This document shows positions 1-7,560 of a stretch of DNA of 64,000 nucleotides, piece by piece. The stretch comes from Verrucomicrobium sp. BvORR034 (lineage in GTDB: Bacteria; Verrucomicrobiota; Verrucomicrobiia; Verrucomicrobiales; Verrucomicrobiaceae), in NCBI RefSeq assembly GCF_000739635.1, contig NZ_BATQ01000142.1, positions 1-64,000 of the forward strand, given 5' to 3'. The position numbers and the translations under genes are program-made. The first letter of the stretch is position 1. Every line of letters begins with the position of its first letter. The notes below the pieces were generated by a model that saw only the letters and a list, made by a program, of their open reading frames with translations, made no database searches and was not told the origin of the DNA.

Positions 1-17
1 CTCCAACCCGAGACCCC

Positions 18-55
18 ATCTTGTTAATCCTTCAAAAATCTTGTCAATCCTGTCT
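18..55. repeat. 38-bp dispersed repeat, copy 1 (solo)
   Basis: Begins ATCTTGTTAATC and ends CAATCCTGTCT. The same 38-bp design occurs at 13775, 37000 (inverted), 37478 and 50007. It lies 20 bp past the stop codon of the minus-strand lipoprotein gene. Each copy contains two staggered versions of ATCTTGTYAATC about 20 bp apart. Solo copy: no GxxExxY gene is next to it in the window. Confidence 0.85.
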
Positions 56-75
56 ACAAACGCGCTCCATCCGAT

Positions 76-300
76 CTAAAATTCCGCAATCTTCGTGCTG
101 ACCTGTCCCTTATTGGACTCCAGATCATGCAACGGCGAAGAAAGGTCGGACGACAGTCGCGTTGGGGTGCCATATTTCCTCGCCTCCTCCCGTTGCGCCG
201 CTTCCGGCTGCCCGGAGGAGGTGGGATCACTGGAGGCGCAGCTTGAGAGCAGGCTTGTGGCAAAAATAACCAGTGCGGAGCTGACCAGTGTCGTTTTCAT
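76..300 (-). CDS. small lipoprotein (74 aa), paralog of the next gene
   Basis: A hydrophobic N-terminus ends in a lipobox (LLSSC, Cys at about residue 21), so the product is predicted to be processed by signal peptidase II and anchored in a membrane. The mature part is about 54 residues, polar, with no recognised domain. It shares with the gene at 383-607 the same length, the CASSD start of the mature protein, a middle Y-x-TPT segment, a following DxxSPLxxxESN motif and a final Phe. The two genes are therefore a tandem duplication. Function unknown. No clear Shine-Dalgarno site. Confidence 0.75.
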   Translation of the reverse strand: MKTTLVSSALVIFATSLLSSCASSDPTSSGQPEAAQREEARKYGTPTRLSSDLSSPLHDLESNKGQVSTKIAEF

Positions 301-382
301 GAGTGAATTGTTTGACCAGTCTAGCCGGACGGTGTCACAAACACGAGTCCAAACCGGCGGACACCGGCCTGGCCACTAGATG

Positions 383-607
383 CTAGAAGCTTGCCAGCGC
401 GACACTGGCGGCGCTGCCATTGGACTCTACGTGATAAAGCGGTGAGGTGGGGTCCTCCGATACTGGCGTCGGGGTGGCGTAGATCTTCCGCTCGGCCCGG
501 TCAATCGCCATCGGCTGCCCCGGCGTGCTGTTTCTGGCCACATCTGAGGAAGCGCAGCTGGGGAGGATCAATGCGGCTGCCAGGGCGGAGAAAAGGTACG
601 TTTTCAT
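383..607 (-). CDS. small lipoprotein (74 aa), paralog of the gene at 76-300
   Basis: The open frame runs further upstream, but the start at 607 (MKTYLFSALAA) gives a normal lipoprotein signal ending in LPSC and the same 74-residue length as its neighbour; an ATG two codons earlier is also possible. The mature part carries the shared YATPTPVSEDPTSPLYHVESN-type block. No domain recognised. Likely a small envelope lipoprotein duplicated in place from, or into, the gene at 76-300. Confidence 0.7.
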   Translation of the reverse strand: MKTYLFSALAAALILPSCASSDVARNSTPGQPMAIDRAERKIYATPTPVSEDPTSPLYHVESNGSAASVALASF

Positions 608-1198
608 GTGGTTCATCTGGATTTGGTTTGGGAGTGAAAGGGGTCTTTGCCTCACAACCCGACGCAAAAACGCCGGGATATCCCTCCCTTGCGCATAACG
701 CAGGCCACCCGCCTCACGCATCCTGCATCACACTCTAAATCAACTACTTATGCAAAGACACTTCCCCCTACACCGGCCATCGCCGTGGGCAACCTGCATG
801 GCAACTCGCAAGACACCTTGCAAGTTGCGAGTCGAACATGGACCCGCTTCACCACTGAGCCGACTGAAGGGGGTACTCAAACAATGCTTTCGCGGTTGCT
901 CGTTTTCAGATGGTTCGACAGGTTGGTGGGAGTACCGTCCCGCATGCGGGACCAATGCCATCAGGGGAAAGGATAGTCTTGTTATTTTGCGTTGGTGAGC
1001 CCCGGAGTCGCAGGAATGCCACTTCAGAAGGGCTGAAGGCCCGGCCTCATCTAGCCTGCCCACGATGAGTGGCGACTTGTTTCCCTGATAGCATTGGACT
1101 TCAGTCGGCAGAGTTTGACGATCAACCACCCAACACCTCCACACATACCTCGAACCACCGGTAGGATGCCGGTGGCACTCACAGGCAGGACGCCCGTG
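608..1198. other. non-coding stretch with palindromes
   Basis: No convincing gene in 591 bp. It holds a perfect 16-bp palindrome GTCCCGCATGCGGGAC at 937-952 (its core recurs at 26744-26755), a GGGC-TGAAG-GCCC hairpin at 1030-1042, and two TCC-loop hairpins at 1155-1199 (7-bp stem CCACCGG/CCGGTGG, then GGC/GCC around AGGAC). The hairpins read in the minus-strand sense belong to the family at 9358 and 32885. The stretch looks like a site of accumulated repeats downstream of the hydrolase gene. Confidence 0.6.
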
Positions 1199-3292
1199 TC
1201 ACCTCCCCAACGCCCCCAGGACAAACTCCACCTCACCGGGTTTCGCCTCATCCAGGACCTTCAAACTCACCGGAGCACAGAGAGTGAGCAGCGCCGGAAC
1301 ATCTCCGTATTTCACCGCACCGGGTATGAAATTCACGTCCCACACGTCTTTGAGCTGCCCGAAGCGGAAACCTCCCGTGGCAATCACCCCCTGGGCCACT
1401 ACTGGCTTCGCCTGGGCCACGGCTGCCGCAGCCACATGCCCGCCCCCCTCCAAGCCTGCCACCAGGATCTGGTCGGGGTGATACTTGTCATGGTCGCGGA
1501 TCATCGCGATCACCGATAGAGCATCCCGCACCCGCTCGGCGAAGAGGCTGGGATTGTACCCATAGTGATAGCCCGCATACCCTTCATAAGTCTGCAGCTT
1601 CCGTTTCCCATACACGTTGGGGTTGCGGGAAGCTCCCGCCAGGTACGGCACCGGGCACGCCACGGCATAGCCCTCTGCCACCAGCTTGCGTCCTGCCTCG
1701 GTCAGATCCCCCCTCGCACTCACCAGAGATTCCGGCCCTTTCCCGCTCAGCCACAGGAGCGCCTTGTTGTTCCAGGTTTTGGGATAGAGGAAAGTGACGT
1801 CAATGTGATCCGTGTCCTTGTAGTGGACCTGACCGCGGATCAGGAAATGATCTCCCCGCTCCTCCTTGGTTCCCACATCAAAGGAGGTTTCCCCCTTGCC
1901 GGGCAGGGTGCGCCCCAGCAGGATGCGCCAGGCCTCGCCCACCACCTCGTCAGTTTTCGTGCGTTCCTCTTCCGTTTTGGCCGCCAGCAGAGGGGTCAGC
2001 GTCTTCGTCGTTTGCTCCTTGAACCAGTTGCCCACCGCCACCTCATGGGGCTGGCCCACCTGGTCGCCGGTGGGTGCAGGATGCTGGGCATCCCACACGC
2101 TGAGCTCCGCTTTGCTGGAGAGGACGTAGTCCCGCTCCAGCACCGGCTCCGCGAGGCCCAGCTTGAAGTGTTTGTTGAAGAAGTTGTACATGGCGGTGCG
2201 CGCCACGTGATTGTAGTTGTGCGGGAAGTGCGTGGCGAACAGAGCGCTCACATTTCCCGGGCTGCCCGTCATCTGGTAGAGTCCTTTCAGATCCGGGAAT
2301 CCCTTGGTCTCCAGCTCCTTCGTCCAGTCATTGGCCGCCGTCAGGCCCAGCGGGCGAGGAGCGGTGAGGGCCGCGATGTCGATGTTCCCCTGGTTGATGC
2401 GCAAATGGTTCGAGTTCTCACACGTGCAGCCGCCCTGCATGGCAGTGGAGACCATCACACACGGGAAGGCTGCGGTGATACGCGGATCAATGCCCGCCAG
2501 CACCATCGTCTGCGTACCGCCACCGCTCGCCCCCGTGCACCCCACCCGGGTGGGATCCGCCCCTGGAACGGAAAGCAGAAAATCCAGCGCCCGCACGCCG
2601 TTCCAGATCTGGAGCGGGAAATAACCGTACAGATTCTGCTCTGCATCCACACTCACAAACCCCTCCTCCTGGGGTCCATGCCGGTGCTCGGGAAACTGAA
2701 CGCTGTCCGCATACCCGAGCATGTCGTAAAAGAACACCGCACAGCCCATGCGCGCCAGTTGCACACAACGGGCCTGCAGGGGTGAGCGGGCCCCGTTTTC
2801 CCAACGCTCCGCCCCCGTCGCCAGTTCCTTGGCCACCGTCGCATCATTGGCACGCATGAACCGTCCGTCGGGCCAGTGTCCATGCGGACAAAGCACCACC
2901 GGCATCCGGGCTGGCGGACTCTTGGGCAGGTACAAGTTTCCAGTCACAAAATGACCGGGAACAGACATAAAGTAAACCTTGTCCACCGTGTAATCTTCCC
3001 GTTCAATGCGCCCGTGAATGACGGCATTGAGCGGTGGACGTTCCGGCATGGGCCATAGCCCGGACGCCAGCCGCACCCGGTGCTCGACTTCCGTCCGACG
3101 TTTCGCCCAGGCAGCCGCATCCTTGACTGGCGTGAAAGGAAAGTAACTGGTATTTAAATCACGCAGCGCGCGGGGCGGCACGGGCTCCTGCGCCGGTCCT
3201 TGCAAACACCAACCAGAGAGCATGATTCCCAGGATCAACAGGCCCTTGCCCGCCTGACAAATTGTTGGCTTAAAAAGCGTACCATTTTTCAT
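1199..3292 (-). CDS. secreted two-domain alpha/beta hydrolase (acetyl-xylan-esterase-like)
   Basis: 697 residues. An N-terminal signal sequence (hydrophobic residues about 14-34) predicts export. The first half (about 100-390) is an alpha/beta hydrolase of the dienelactone-hydrolase/acetyl xylan esterase type: oxyanion-loop region CPHGHW, then GASGGG near residue 255 as the nucleophile elbow. The second half (about 420-690) has a similar layout, but where the elbow should be it reads GLEGGG, so the nucleophile Ser is replaced by Glu. This suggests one active and one degenerate hydrolase domain. Such proteins are common in Verrucomicrobiota and Planctomycetota and are thought to act on acylated polysaccharides; the substrate cannot be told here. 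It is divergent from the Gfo/Idh/MocA gene with a 63-bp gap. Confidence 0.8.
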   Translation of the reverse strand: MKNGTLFKPTICQAGKGLLILGIMLSGWCLQGPAQEPVPPRALRDLNTSYFPFTPVKDAAAWAKRRTEVEHRVRLASGLWPMPERPPLNAVIHGRIEREDYTVDKVYFMSVPGHFVTGNLYLPKSPPARMPVVLCPHGHWPDGRFMRANDATVAKELATGAERWENGARSPLQARCVQLARMGCAVFFYDMLGYADSVQFPEHRHGPQEEGFVSVDAEQNLYGYFPLQIWNGVRALDFLLSVPGADPTRVGCTGASGGGTQTMVLAGIDPRITAAFPCVMVSTAMQGGCTCENSNHLRINQGNIDIAALTAPRPLGLTAANDWTKELETKGFPDLKGLYQMTGSPGNVSALFATHFPHNYNHVARTAMYNFFNKHFKLGLAEPVLERDYVLSSKAELSVWDAQHPAPTGDQVGQPHEVAVGNWFKEQTTKTLTPLLAAKTEEERTKTDEVVGEAWRILLGRTLPGKGETSFDVGTKEERGDHFLIRGQVHYKDTDHIDVTFLYPKTWNNKALLWLSGKGPESLVSARGDLTEAGRKLVAEGYAVACPVPYLAGASRNPNVYGKRKLQTYEGYAGYHYGYNPSLFAERVRDALSVIAMIRDHDKYHPDQILVAGLEGGGHVAAAAVAQAKPVVAQGVIATGGFRFGQLKDVWDVNFIPGAVKYGDVPALLTLCAPVSLKVLDEAKPGEVEFVLGALGR

Positions 3293-3355
3293 AAGGCAGA
3301 CATGAGTTTGATGTCACACAGAACAGACTCACAAGGCCCTTTCTAACGCAACAAC

Positions 3356-4390
3356 ATGAAGAAATACAACGTCGGAATCATCGGATATGGCTGGGCGGCA
3401 GGCGCTCACATCGCTGCGATCAACGCCACCCCGCACGCGCAGGTCACCGCCATCTTCTCCTCCCGCAAGCTCGACAATGCGGAGGTTAGCGCCCGTCACG
3501 GCTGCCCGGTGAAGACCTACACGGACTTCGACGAGTTCCTCGCCTCCAACATCCAGGTCGTGGACATCTGCTCCATGCCTGCCCAGCACCGCGACCAGGC
3601 CGTGGCCGCCGCCAGCGCCGGGAAGCACCTCATCATCGAGAAGCCTCTGGGCATGTCCATCCAGGAGTGCCGCGACATCATCGCCGCCGCGGAGGCCAAC
3701 AATGTGCTCGGCTGCGTCTGTTTCGAGTGCCGTTTCTCCGGCCAGTTCCAGTCCACCAAGGCCATCCTCGATCAGGGGCTGCTGGGTGAGCTGCACTATG
3801 GCGAGGTGGACTACTACCACGGCATTGGGCCCTGGTACGGCCAGTTCCGCTGGAACATCGGCAAGGAAAACGGCGGTAGCGCCCTCCTCACCGCTGGCTG
3901 CCACGCCCTGGACGCCCTGCTCATGGTCATGGGCAGCGAGGTGGAAAGCGTGACCAGCCTCTCCACCAAGTCCAAGAGCGACATCTTCGCCCCCTACGAG
4001 TACAACACCACCAGCGTCACCCTCGTCCATTTCAAGGACGGCAAAGTGGGCAAATGCTCCGCCGTGGTGGACTGCCTGCAGCCCTACTACTTCCACACCC
4101 ACCTGTGCGGCAGTGAAGGCAGCCTGCTGGACAACCGCTTCCACTCCATGAAGCTGCACACCAACAAGGCCGGCTGGAGCAACCTGAACATGAAGATGCT
4201 CGACAGCGGCGACGTGAGCGATCACCCCTACCAGACGCAGTTCGAGACCTTCTTCGCCTCCCTGGAGAAGGGCGAAGCCATGCCCCTCACCAGCCTGCGG
4301 GAGTCCCTCAAGAGCTTCGAAGTCCTCTTCGCTGCCGACAAGTCCGCCTCGGAAGGCGGTCGTCCCGTAAAAATCAGCGAGCTGGCCTAA
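3356..4390 (+). CDS. Gfo/Idh/MocA family oxidoreductase
   Basis: 344 residues, the normal size for the family. An N-terminal Rossmann fold is visible (VGIIGYGWAAGAH, residues 6-18), followed by the family's EKPLGMS motif near residue 97, whose Lys is the usual catalytic or substrate-contacting residue, and the C-terminal alpha/beta substrate domain. No signal peptide, so cytoplasmic, unlike the Tat-exported relative at 48587. Expected to be an NAD(P)-dependent sugar or sugar-acid dehydrogenase; substrate unknown. It heads a same-strand run with two lipoproteins, a PIG-L deacetylase and a NagB-like isomerase, which fits carbohydrate or amino-sugar metabolism. The start at 3356 directly precedes MKKYNVG. 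Confidence 0.9.
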   Translation: MKKYNVGIIGYGWAAGAHIAAINATPHAQVTAIFSSRKLDNAEVSARHGCPVKTYTDFDEFLASNIQVVDICSMPAQHRDQAVAAASAGKHLIIEKPLGMSIQECRDIIAAAEANNVLGCVCFECRFSGQFQSTKAILDQGLLGELHYGEVDYYHGIGPWYGQFRWNIGKENGGSALLTAGCHALDALLMVMGSEVESVTSLSTKSKSDIFAPYEYNTTSVTLVHFKDGKVGKCSAVVDCLQPYYFHTHLCGSEGSLLDNRFHSMKLHTNKAGWSNLNMKMLDSGDVSDHPYQTQFETFFASLEKGEAMPLTSLRESLKSFEVLFAADKSASEGGRPVKISELA

Positions 4391-4420
4391 GCCCCGCTCT
4401 CTTCCCGCTTCGTTCCTGCA

Positions 4421-4864
4421 ATGATCCGACTGCCACAGTCCACGCTGCCCTTCATCAAGGCGCTGGCTGTGGCAGTTTTTGCGGGGACCTTGGTGTCCTG
4501 CGCGTCCAAGCCTCAGCCGGCAGCAACGCCTTCCATCTCGCAGACAAGGGAGGCGCTGAAGCGCATCCGCCCAGGAATCTCTCGCAAGGAGCTCTATGCG
4601 ACACTGCCTCCTTCGAGCCCCCCGCTCACTCTGATACCCCCCAACAGCTTTCGGGGTCCATTTCTTGCAAAGGTTCTGGAACACCACCCACTGCAGGACG
4701 GGTATTTCGTCGAGGTGCAATACCAGCGCTCTCAGCCAGCCCCTGATCTCCACATTGATCTACTGATAGTCGGCAAGAGACCCGAAGATGGCGGGTGGGT
4801 ACTCTCTCTCGAAAACCCACAGGACGCCGTCGTTCGCATTTCAGATCTGCAACGGAGGTCATAG
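4421..4864 (+). CDS. lipoprotein of unknown function, first of a tandem pair
   Basis: 147 residues with a lipobox (GTLVSC, Cys about residue 27) after a hydrophobic stretch. The mature part has the segment REALKRIRPGISRKELYATL, which resembles the ECIKPGMYRRQLYAVLPP segment of the next gene. That pattern is reminiscent of SmpA/OmlA-type small lipoproteins ('G-x-s-r-x-x-v'), but the match is too weak to assign. A 33-bp stretch coding the signal peptide (4452-4484) is identical to 4955-4987 in the next gene, showing a recent duplication or gene conversion. Confidence 0.75.
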   Translation: MIRLPQSTLPFIKALAVAVFAGTLVSCASKPQPAATPSISQTREALKRIRPGISRKELYATLPPSSPPLTLIPPNSFRGPFLAKVLEHHPLQDGYFVEVQYQRSQPAPDLHIDLLIVGKRPEDGGWVLSLENPQDAVVRISDLQRRS

Positions 4865-4899
4865 CTACTTATCTCTTCCCTTTTCCCTCTCTCCCCTCA

Positions 4900-5454
4900 A
4901 TGCCTCCAACCTTCACCGATCTGTCCCAGGCGACACACTCCCGTCCAACGCCCCTCATCAAGGCGCTGGCTGTGGCAGTTTTTGCGGTGACCATGGTATC
5001 CTGCCGGTCCACTCAAGAGACGGATCGCCAGAAAGGCTACGACGAGCTGGCAGAGTGCATCAAGCCCGGCATGTACCGCCGGCAGCTCTACGCCGTGCTG
5101 CCTCCCATGGAGAAGCCAGTGGCCACTCCCGTTCGGGTCGCAGTTGATTCAATCGGGACCCACCCGCTCGAGAAAGAAAAACATCGACTGGATCCAGAGC
5201 ACCTCCTGGAAGTGACTTACTACGCCAAGAACCCGCTGGGCAGAACTTCATCGCCACCCAAGCGTTCCAGCAAGGTTCGCATCCCAGATACCATCGACGG
5301 ATTTCTCGAAGACGCCTTCATCCCTCCTGGCAAACCGGGCCCATCAAAAGAAAGCCCCGACGACGTGATCGCCTGGATCTCGCCAGTGCAGTTCAAACGG
5401 CGCCCCTTGCCCCCAGACCCTATCTCCAAGCGGCCGCCTTCGCTCCCACACTGA
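4900..5454 (+). CDS. lipoprotein of unknown function, second of a tandem pair
   Basis: The open frame starts at 4795, but the start at 4900 (MPPTFTDLSQ) avoids overlap with the upstream gene and places the signal peptide correctly (VTMVSC lipobox); 184 residues result. Paralog of 4421-4864 by the shared signal-peptide DNA and the KPGMYRRQLYAVLPP-type motif, but with a longer Pro-rich C-terminus. No Shine-Dalgarno site: the start is preceded by a pyrimidine-only leader CCCTTTTCCCTCTCTC (4878-4893), repeated before the next two genes. Confidence 0.75.
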   Translation: MPPTFTDLSQATHSRPTPLIKALAVAVFAVTMVSCRSTQETDRQKGYDELAECIKPGMYRRQLYAVLPPMEKPVATPVRVAVDSIGTHPLEKEKHRLDPEHLLEVTYYAKNPLGRTSSPPKRSSKVRIPDTIDGFLEDAFIPPGKPGPSKESPDDVIAWISPVQFKRRPLPPDPISKRPPSLPH

Positions 5455-5495
5455 AACTCCATATCCCTTCGCCCTCTTCCCTTTTCCCTCTCCCA

Positions 5496-6287
5496 ATGCC
5501 TTCCGTCCTCGCCATTTTCGCCCATCCTGATGACATCGAATTCGTCGCCGCCGGCACCCTGCTCCAGCTCAAGGCCCGGGGGTGGGACCTGCACTACGTG
5601 AACCTCTGCAACGGCCATGGCGGCTCCGTACAGATGGACGGCCCCACCACGGCCCGCAAACGGCTCGAGGAGGCCCAGGAGGCCGCCCGAATCCTCGGAT
5701 CTTCGTTCTACCCACCCATCAGCGACGACCTGGTTCTTACCTACAACCCGGAGGCACTCAAAAAAGTCGCCGCCATCGTGCGCGAAGCCCAGCCCCGGAT
5801 CGTGCTCACCCATGCGCCTAGCGACTACATGGAGGACCACATGGCCGCCTCCCGCCTGGCCGTGACCGCAGCCTTCACCCACGGCATCCCCAACTTCATC
5901 ACCGATCCCCCGCGCGACGCCTATTTCCATGACGTCACCGTGTACCATGCCATGCCCCACGGCCTGCGGGATCCGCTGCGCAAACGCATTCACGCGGGAG
6001 CCTATGTGAACACGGCCCCGGTTCATGAAATCAAGCGCAATGCCCTCGCCGCGCACGTGAGCCAGAAGCACTGGCTCGACGTGAGCCAGGGCATGGACTC
6101 CTACCTCATCTCCATGGACGAGGCCGCGCAAAAGGTCGGCACGCTCTCCGGCAAATTCACCCACGCCGAAGGCTGGCGTCGCCACCTCCACCTCGGCTTC
6201 AGCGCCGGCGATACCGACCCCCTCAAAGAAGCGCTCGGCGGCGACTGCCTCATCAACGAAGCCTACGAACGCTGGCTCGAGGAGTAG
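5496..6287 (+). CDS. PIG-L/LmbE family deacetylase
   Basis: 263 residues. The family's zinc motif AHPDD is at about residues 9-13, and the later HAPSDYMEDHMAA supplies the downstream metal-binding His. Members remove N-acetyl groups from GlcNAc-containing molecules such as GlcNAc-malate (BshB), GlcNAc-inositol (MshB) or GPI precursors. No signal peptide. It is followed 200 bp later by a NagB-like gene, so a role in amino-sugar catabolism (deacetylation, then deamination/isomerisation) is a reasonable inference. Bacillithiol synthesis is an alternative, but no BshA or BshC is in the window. Confidence 0.88.
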   Translation: MPSVLAIFAHPDDIEFVAAGTLLQLKARGWDLHYVNLCNGHGGSVQMDGPTTARKRLEEAQEAARILGSSFYPPISDDLVLTYNPEALKKVAAIVREAQPRIVLTHAPSDYMEDHMAASRLAVTAAFTHGIPNFITDPPRDAYFHDVTVYHAMPHGLRDPLRKRIHAGAYVNTAPVHEIKRNALAAHVSQKHWLDVSQGMDSYLISMDEAAQKVGTLSGKFTHAEGWRRHLHLGFSAGDTDPLKEALGGDCLINEAYERWLEE

Positions 6288-6488
6288 CCGACCGCTCCGC
6301 TGTCGAAGCTTCAAAATTCAAACTCCAAACTTCACTCTCCCCAGGACCGCCTCAAGACTCCCGAACTCTCTCCCCCTCAACTAGGGCGAAGCCCGCCTAA
6401 ACCAGCGCAGCGCCTCAACGTGCCGCGTGCGGCACAGCTAAACCTCTCGCCCTTATCCCTTTTCCCTCACCCCTTTTCCCTCTCTCTC

Positions 6489-7427
6489 ATGCCTCGCAAA
6501 CTCAGCCACATCGCCCCCGACTGGTGGGACTACACCACCCTGGACAGCAGCCTCATCAACGATGCCGCCAAGCTCTCGGAGAAGGACCTGCGTCAGCTCT
6601 CCCGCCCCGGGTTCAAGGTCGTGATGTATGACACTCTCGAGGATTTTTATCTGGCTGAGGCGCTGGAGTACATCGCCGCCTGGCGGCAGTCCACCGCCGA
6701 CAATCCTGTGGGCGTTTGCGGTCCCATCGGGCCTACCGAGCAACTCCCGCTCGTCGCCCGCCTTGTCAATGAACTGGGCCTTAGCCTGAAGACTTCCCAC
6801 TTTTGGGGCATGGATGAGTGGTACGATGTGGAGACCAAGAAAGAGGTGCCCATCACCCACCCCCTCTCCTTTGAAAAGGCTGACCGTGAGCTGCTTTTCA
6901 ACCGCATCCAGAAAAAGCTGGCCATGCCAGATGCCAACCTCCATTTCCCCAAGGGCGATGTGAAAGAGTTTGTGCAGAGCTGGAACGCTGGCGTGCGCTG
7001 CGCCGTCATGCAGGGCGGTCAGGGCGACATCAAGCACTGGGCCTTCAACGACCCCCTCAAGCGTACGGGCAAGTACAAGAACGAGCCCCCTACTCCCGAG
7101 GAATACCGGAAGCTCGGCACCCGCATTGTGGAACTGCATCCCATCACCCTGGCGCAGAACGCCCGCACCAGCGGCGGCGGCAATATCACCATGGTGCCCA
7201 AGACCGCCATTACCGTGGGGCCCAAAGAAACTTGGCTCGCAGAGAAGGTCAGCATCTGGCAGGCGGGCACGCATGACAACCCACTGGGACAGCGTCTCAC
7301 CGCTCTCATGATCTCCAAGGGCCTGGCCGACTCCGCCGTGCCCATGTCCCTGCTTGCGGACCACCCCAACGTCCAGTTCAACTACTTCCGCGGCGGCCTG
7401 GGATCCTGCTCGGTGGAAATGCACTAG
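6489..7427 (+). CDS. glucosamine-6-phosphate deaminase/isomerase-like protein
   Basis: 312 residues from the ATG at 6489; the frame is open from 6420, but that part would code the pyrimidine-rich leader. Sequence features of the NagB/6-phosphogluconolactonase fold are a conserved MDEWY (compare the DEY of NagB), THPLSF near it, and [14 protein letters not shown], which aligns with the catalytic-loop GxGxDGHIAFNEP of NagB but lacks its exact DGH order. Activity as a true GlcN-6-P deaminase is therefore uncertain. It follows the PIG-L deacetylase on the same strand, consistent with an amino-sugar route. The leader has a GTGCCGC/GCGGCAC hairpin (6420-6435) and two pyrimidine tracts. Confidence 0.8.
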   Translation: MPRKLSHIAPDWWDYTTLDSSLINDAAKLSEKDLRQLSRPGFKVVMYDTLEDFYLAEALEYIAAWRQSTADNPVGVCGPIGPTEQLPLVARLVNELGLSLKTSHFWGMDEWYDVETKKEVPITHPLSFEKADRELLFNRIQKKLAMPDANLHFPKGDVKEFVQSWNAGVRCAVMQGGQGDIKHWAFNDPLKRTGKYKNEPPTPEEYRKLGTRIVELHPITLAQNARTSGGGNITMVPKTAITVGPKETWLAEKVSIWQAGTHDNPLGQRLTALMISKGLADSAVPMSLLADHPNVQFNYFRGGLGSCSVEMH

Positions 7428-7560
7428 AAAAACACCCGTCCCCGGGGCGATTCCCGCTCCGGGGCACATCTCCGTTTGCAAAAGGTGTAAAAAAGTGGGA
7501 TGACATCGGATTAGGGGTACTTCTATCTAGTGCCCCCCTGTTCTTCCCCATCTATCGCTC

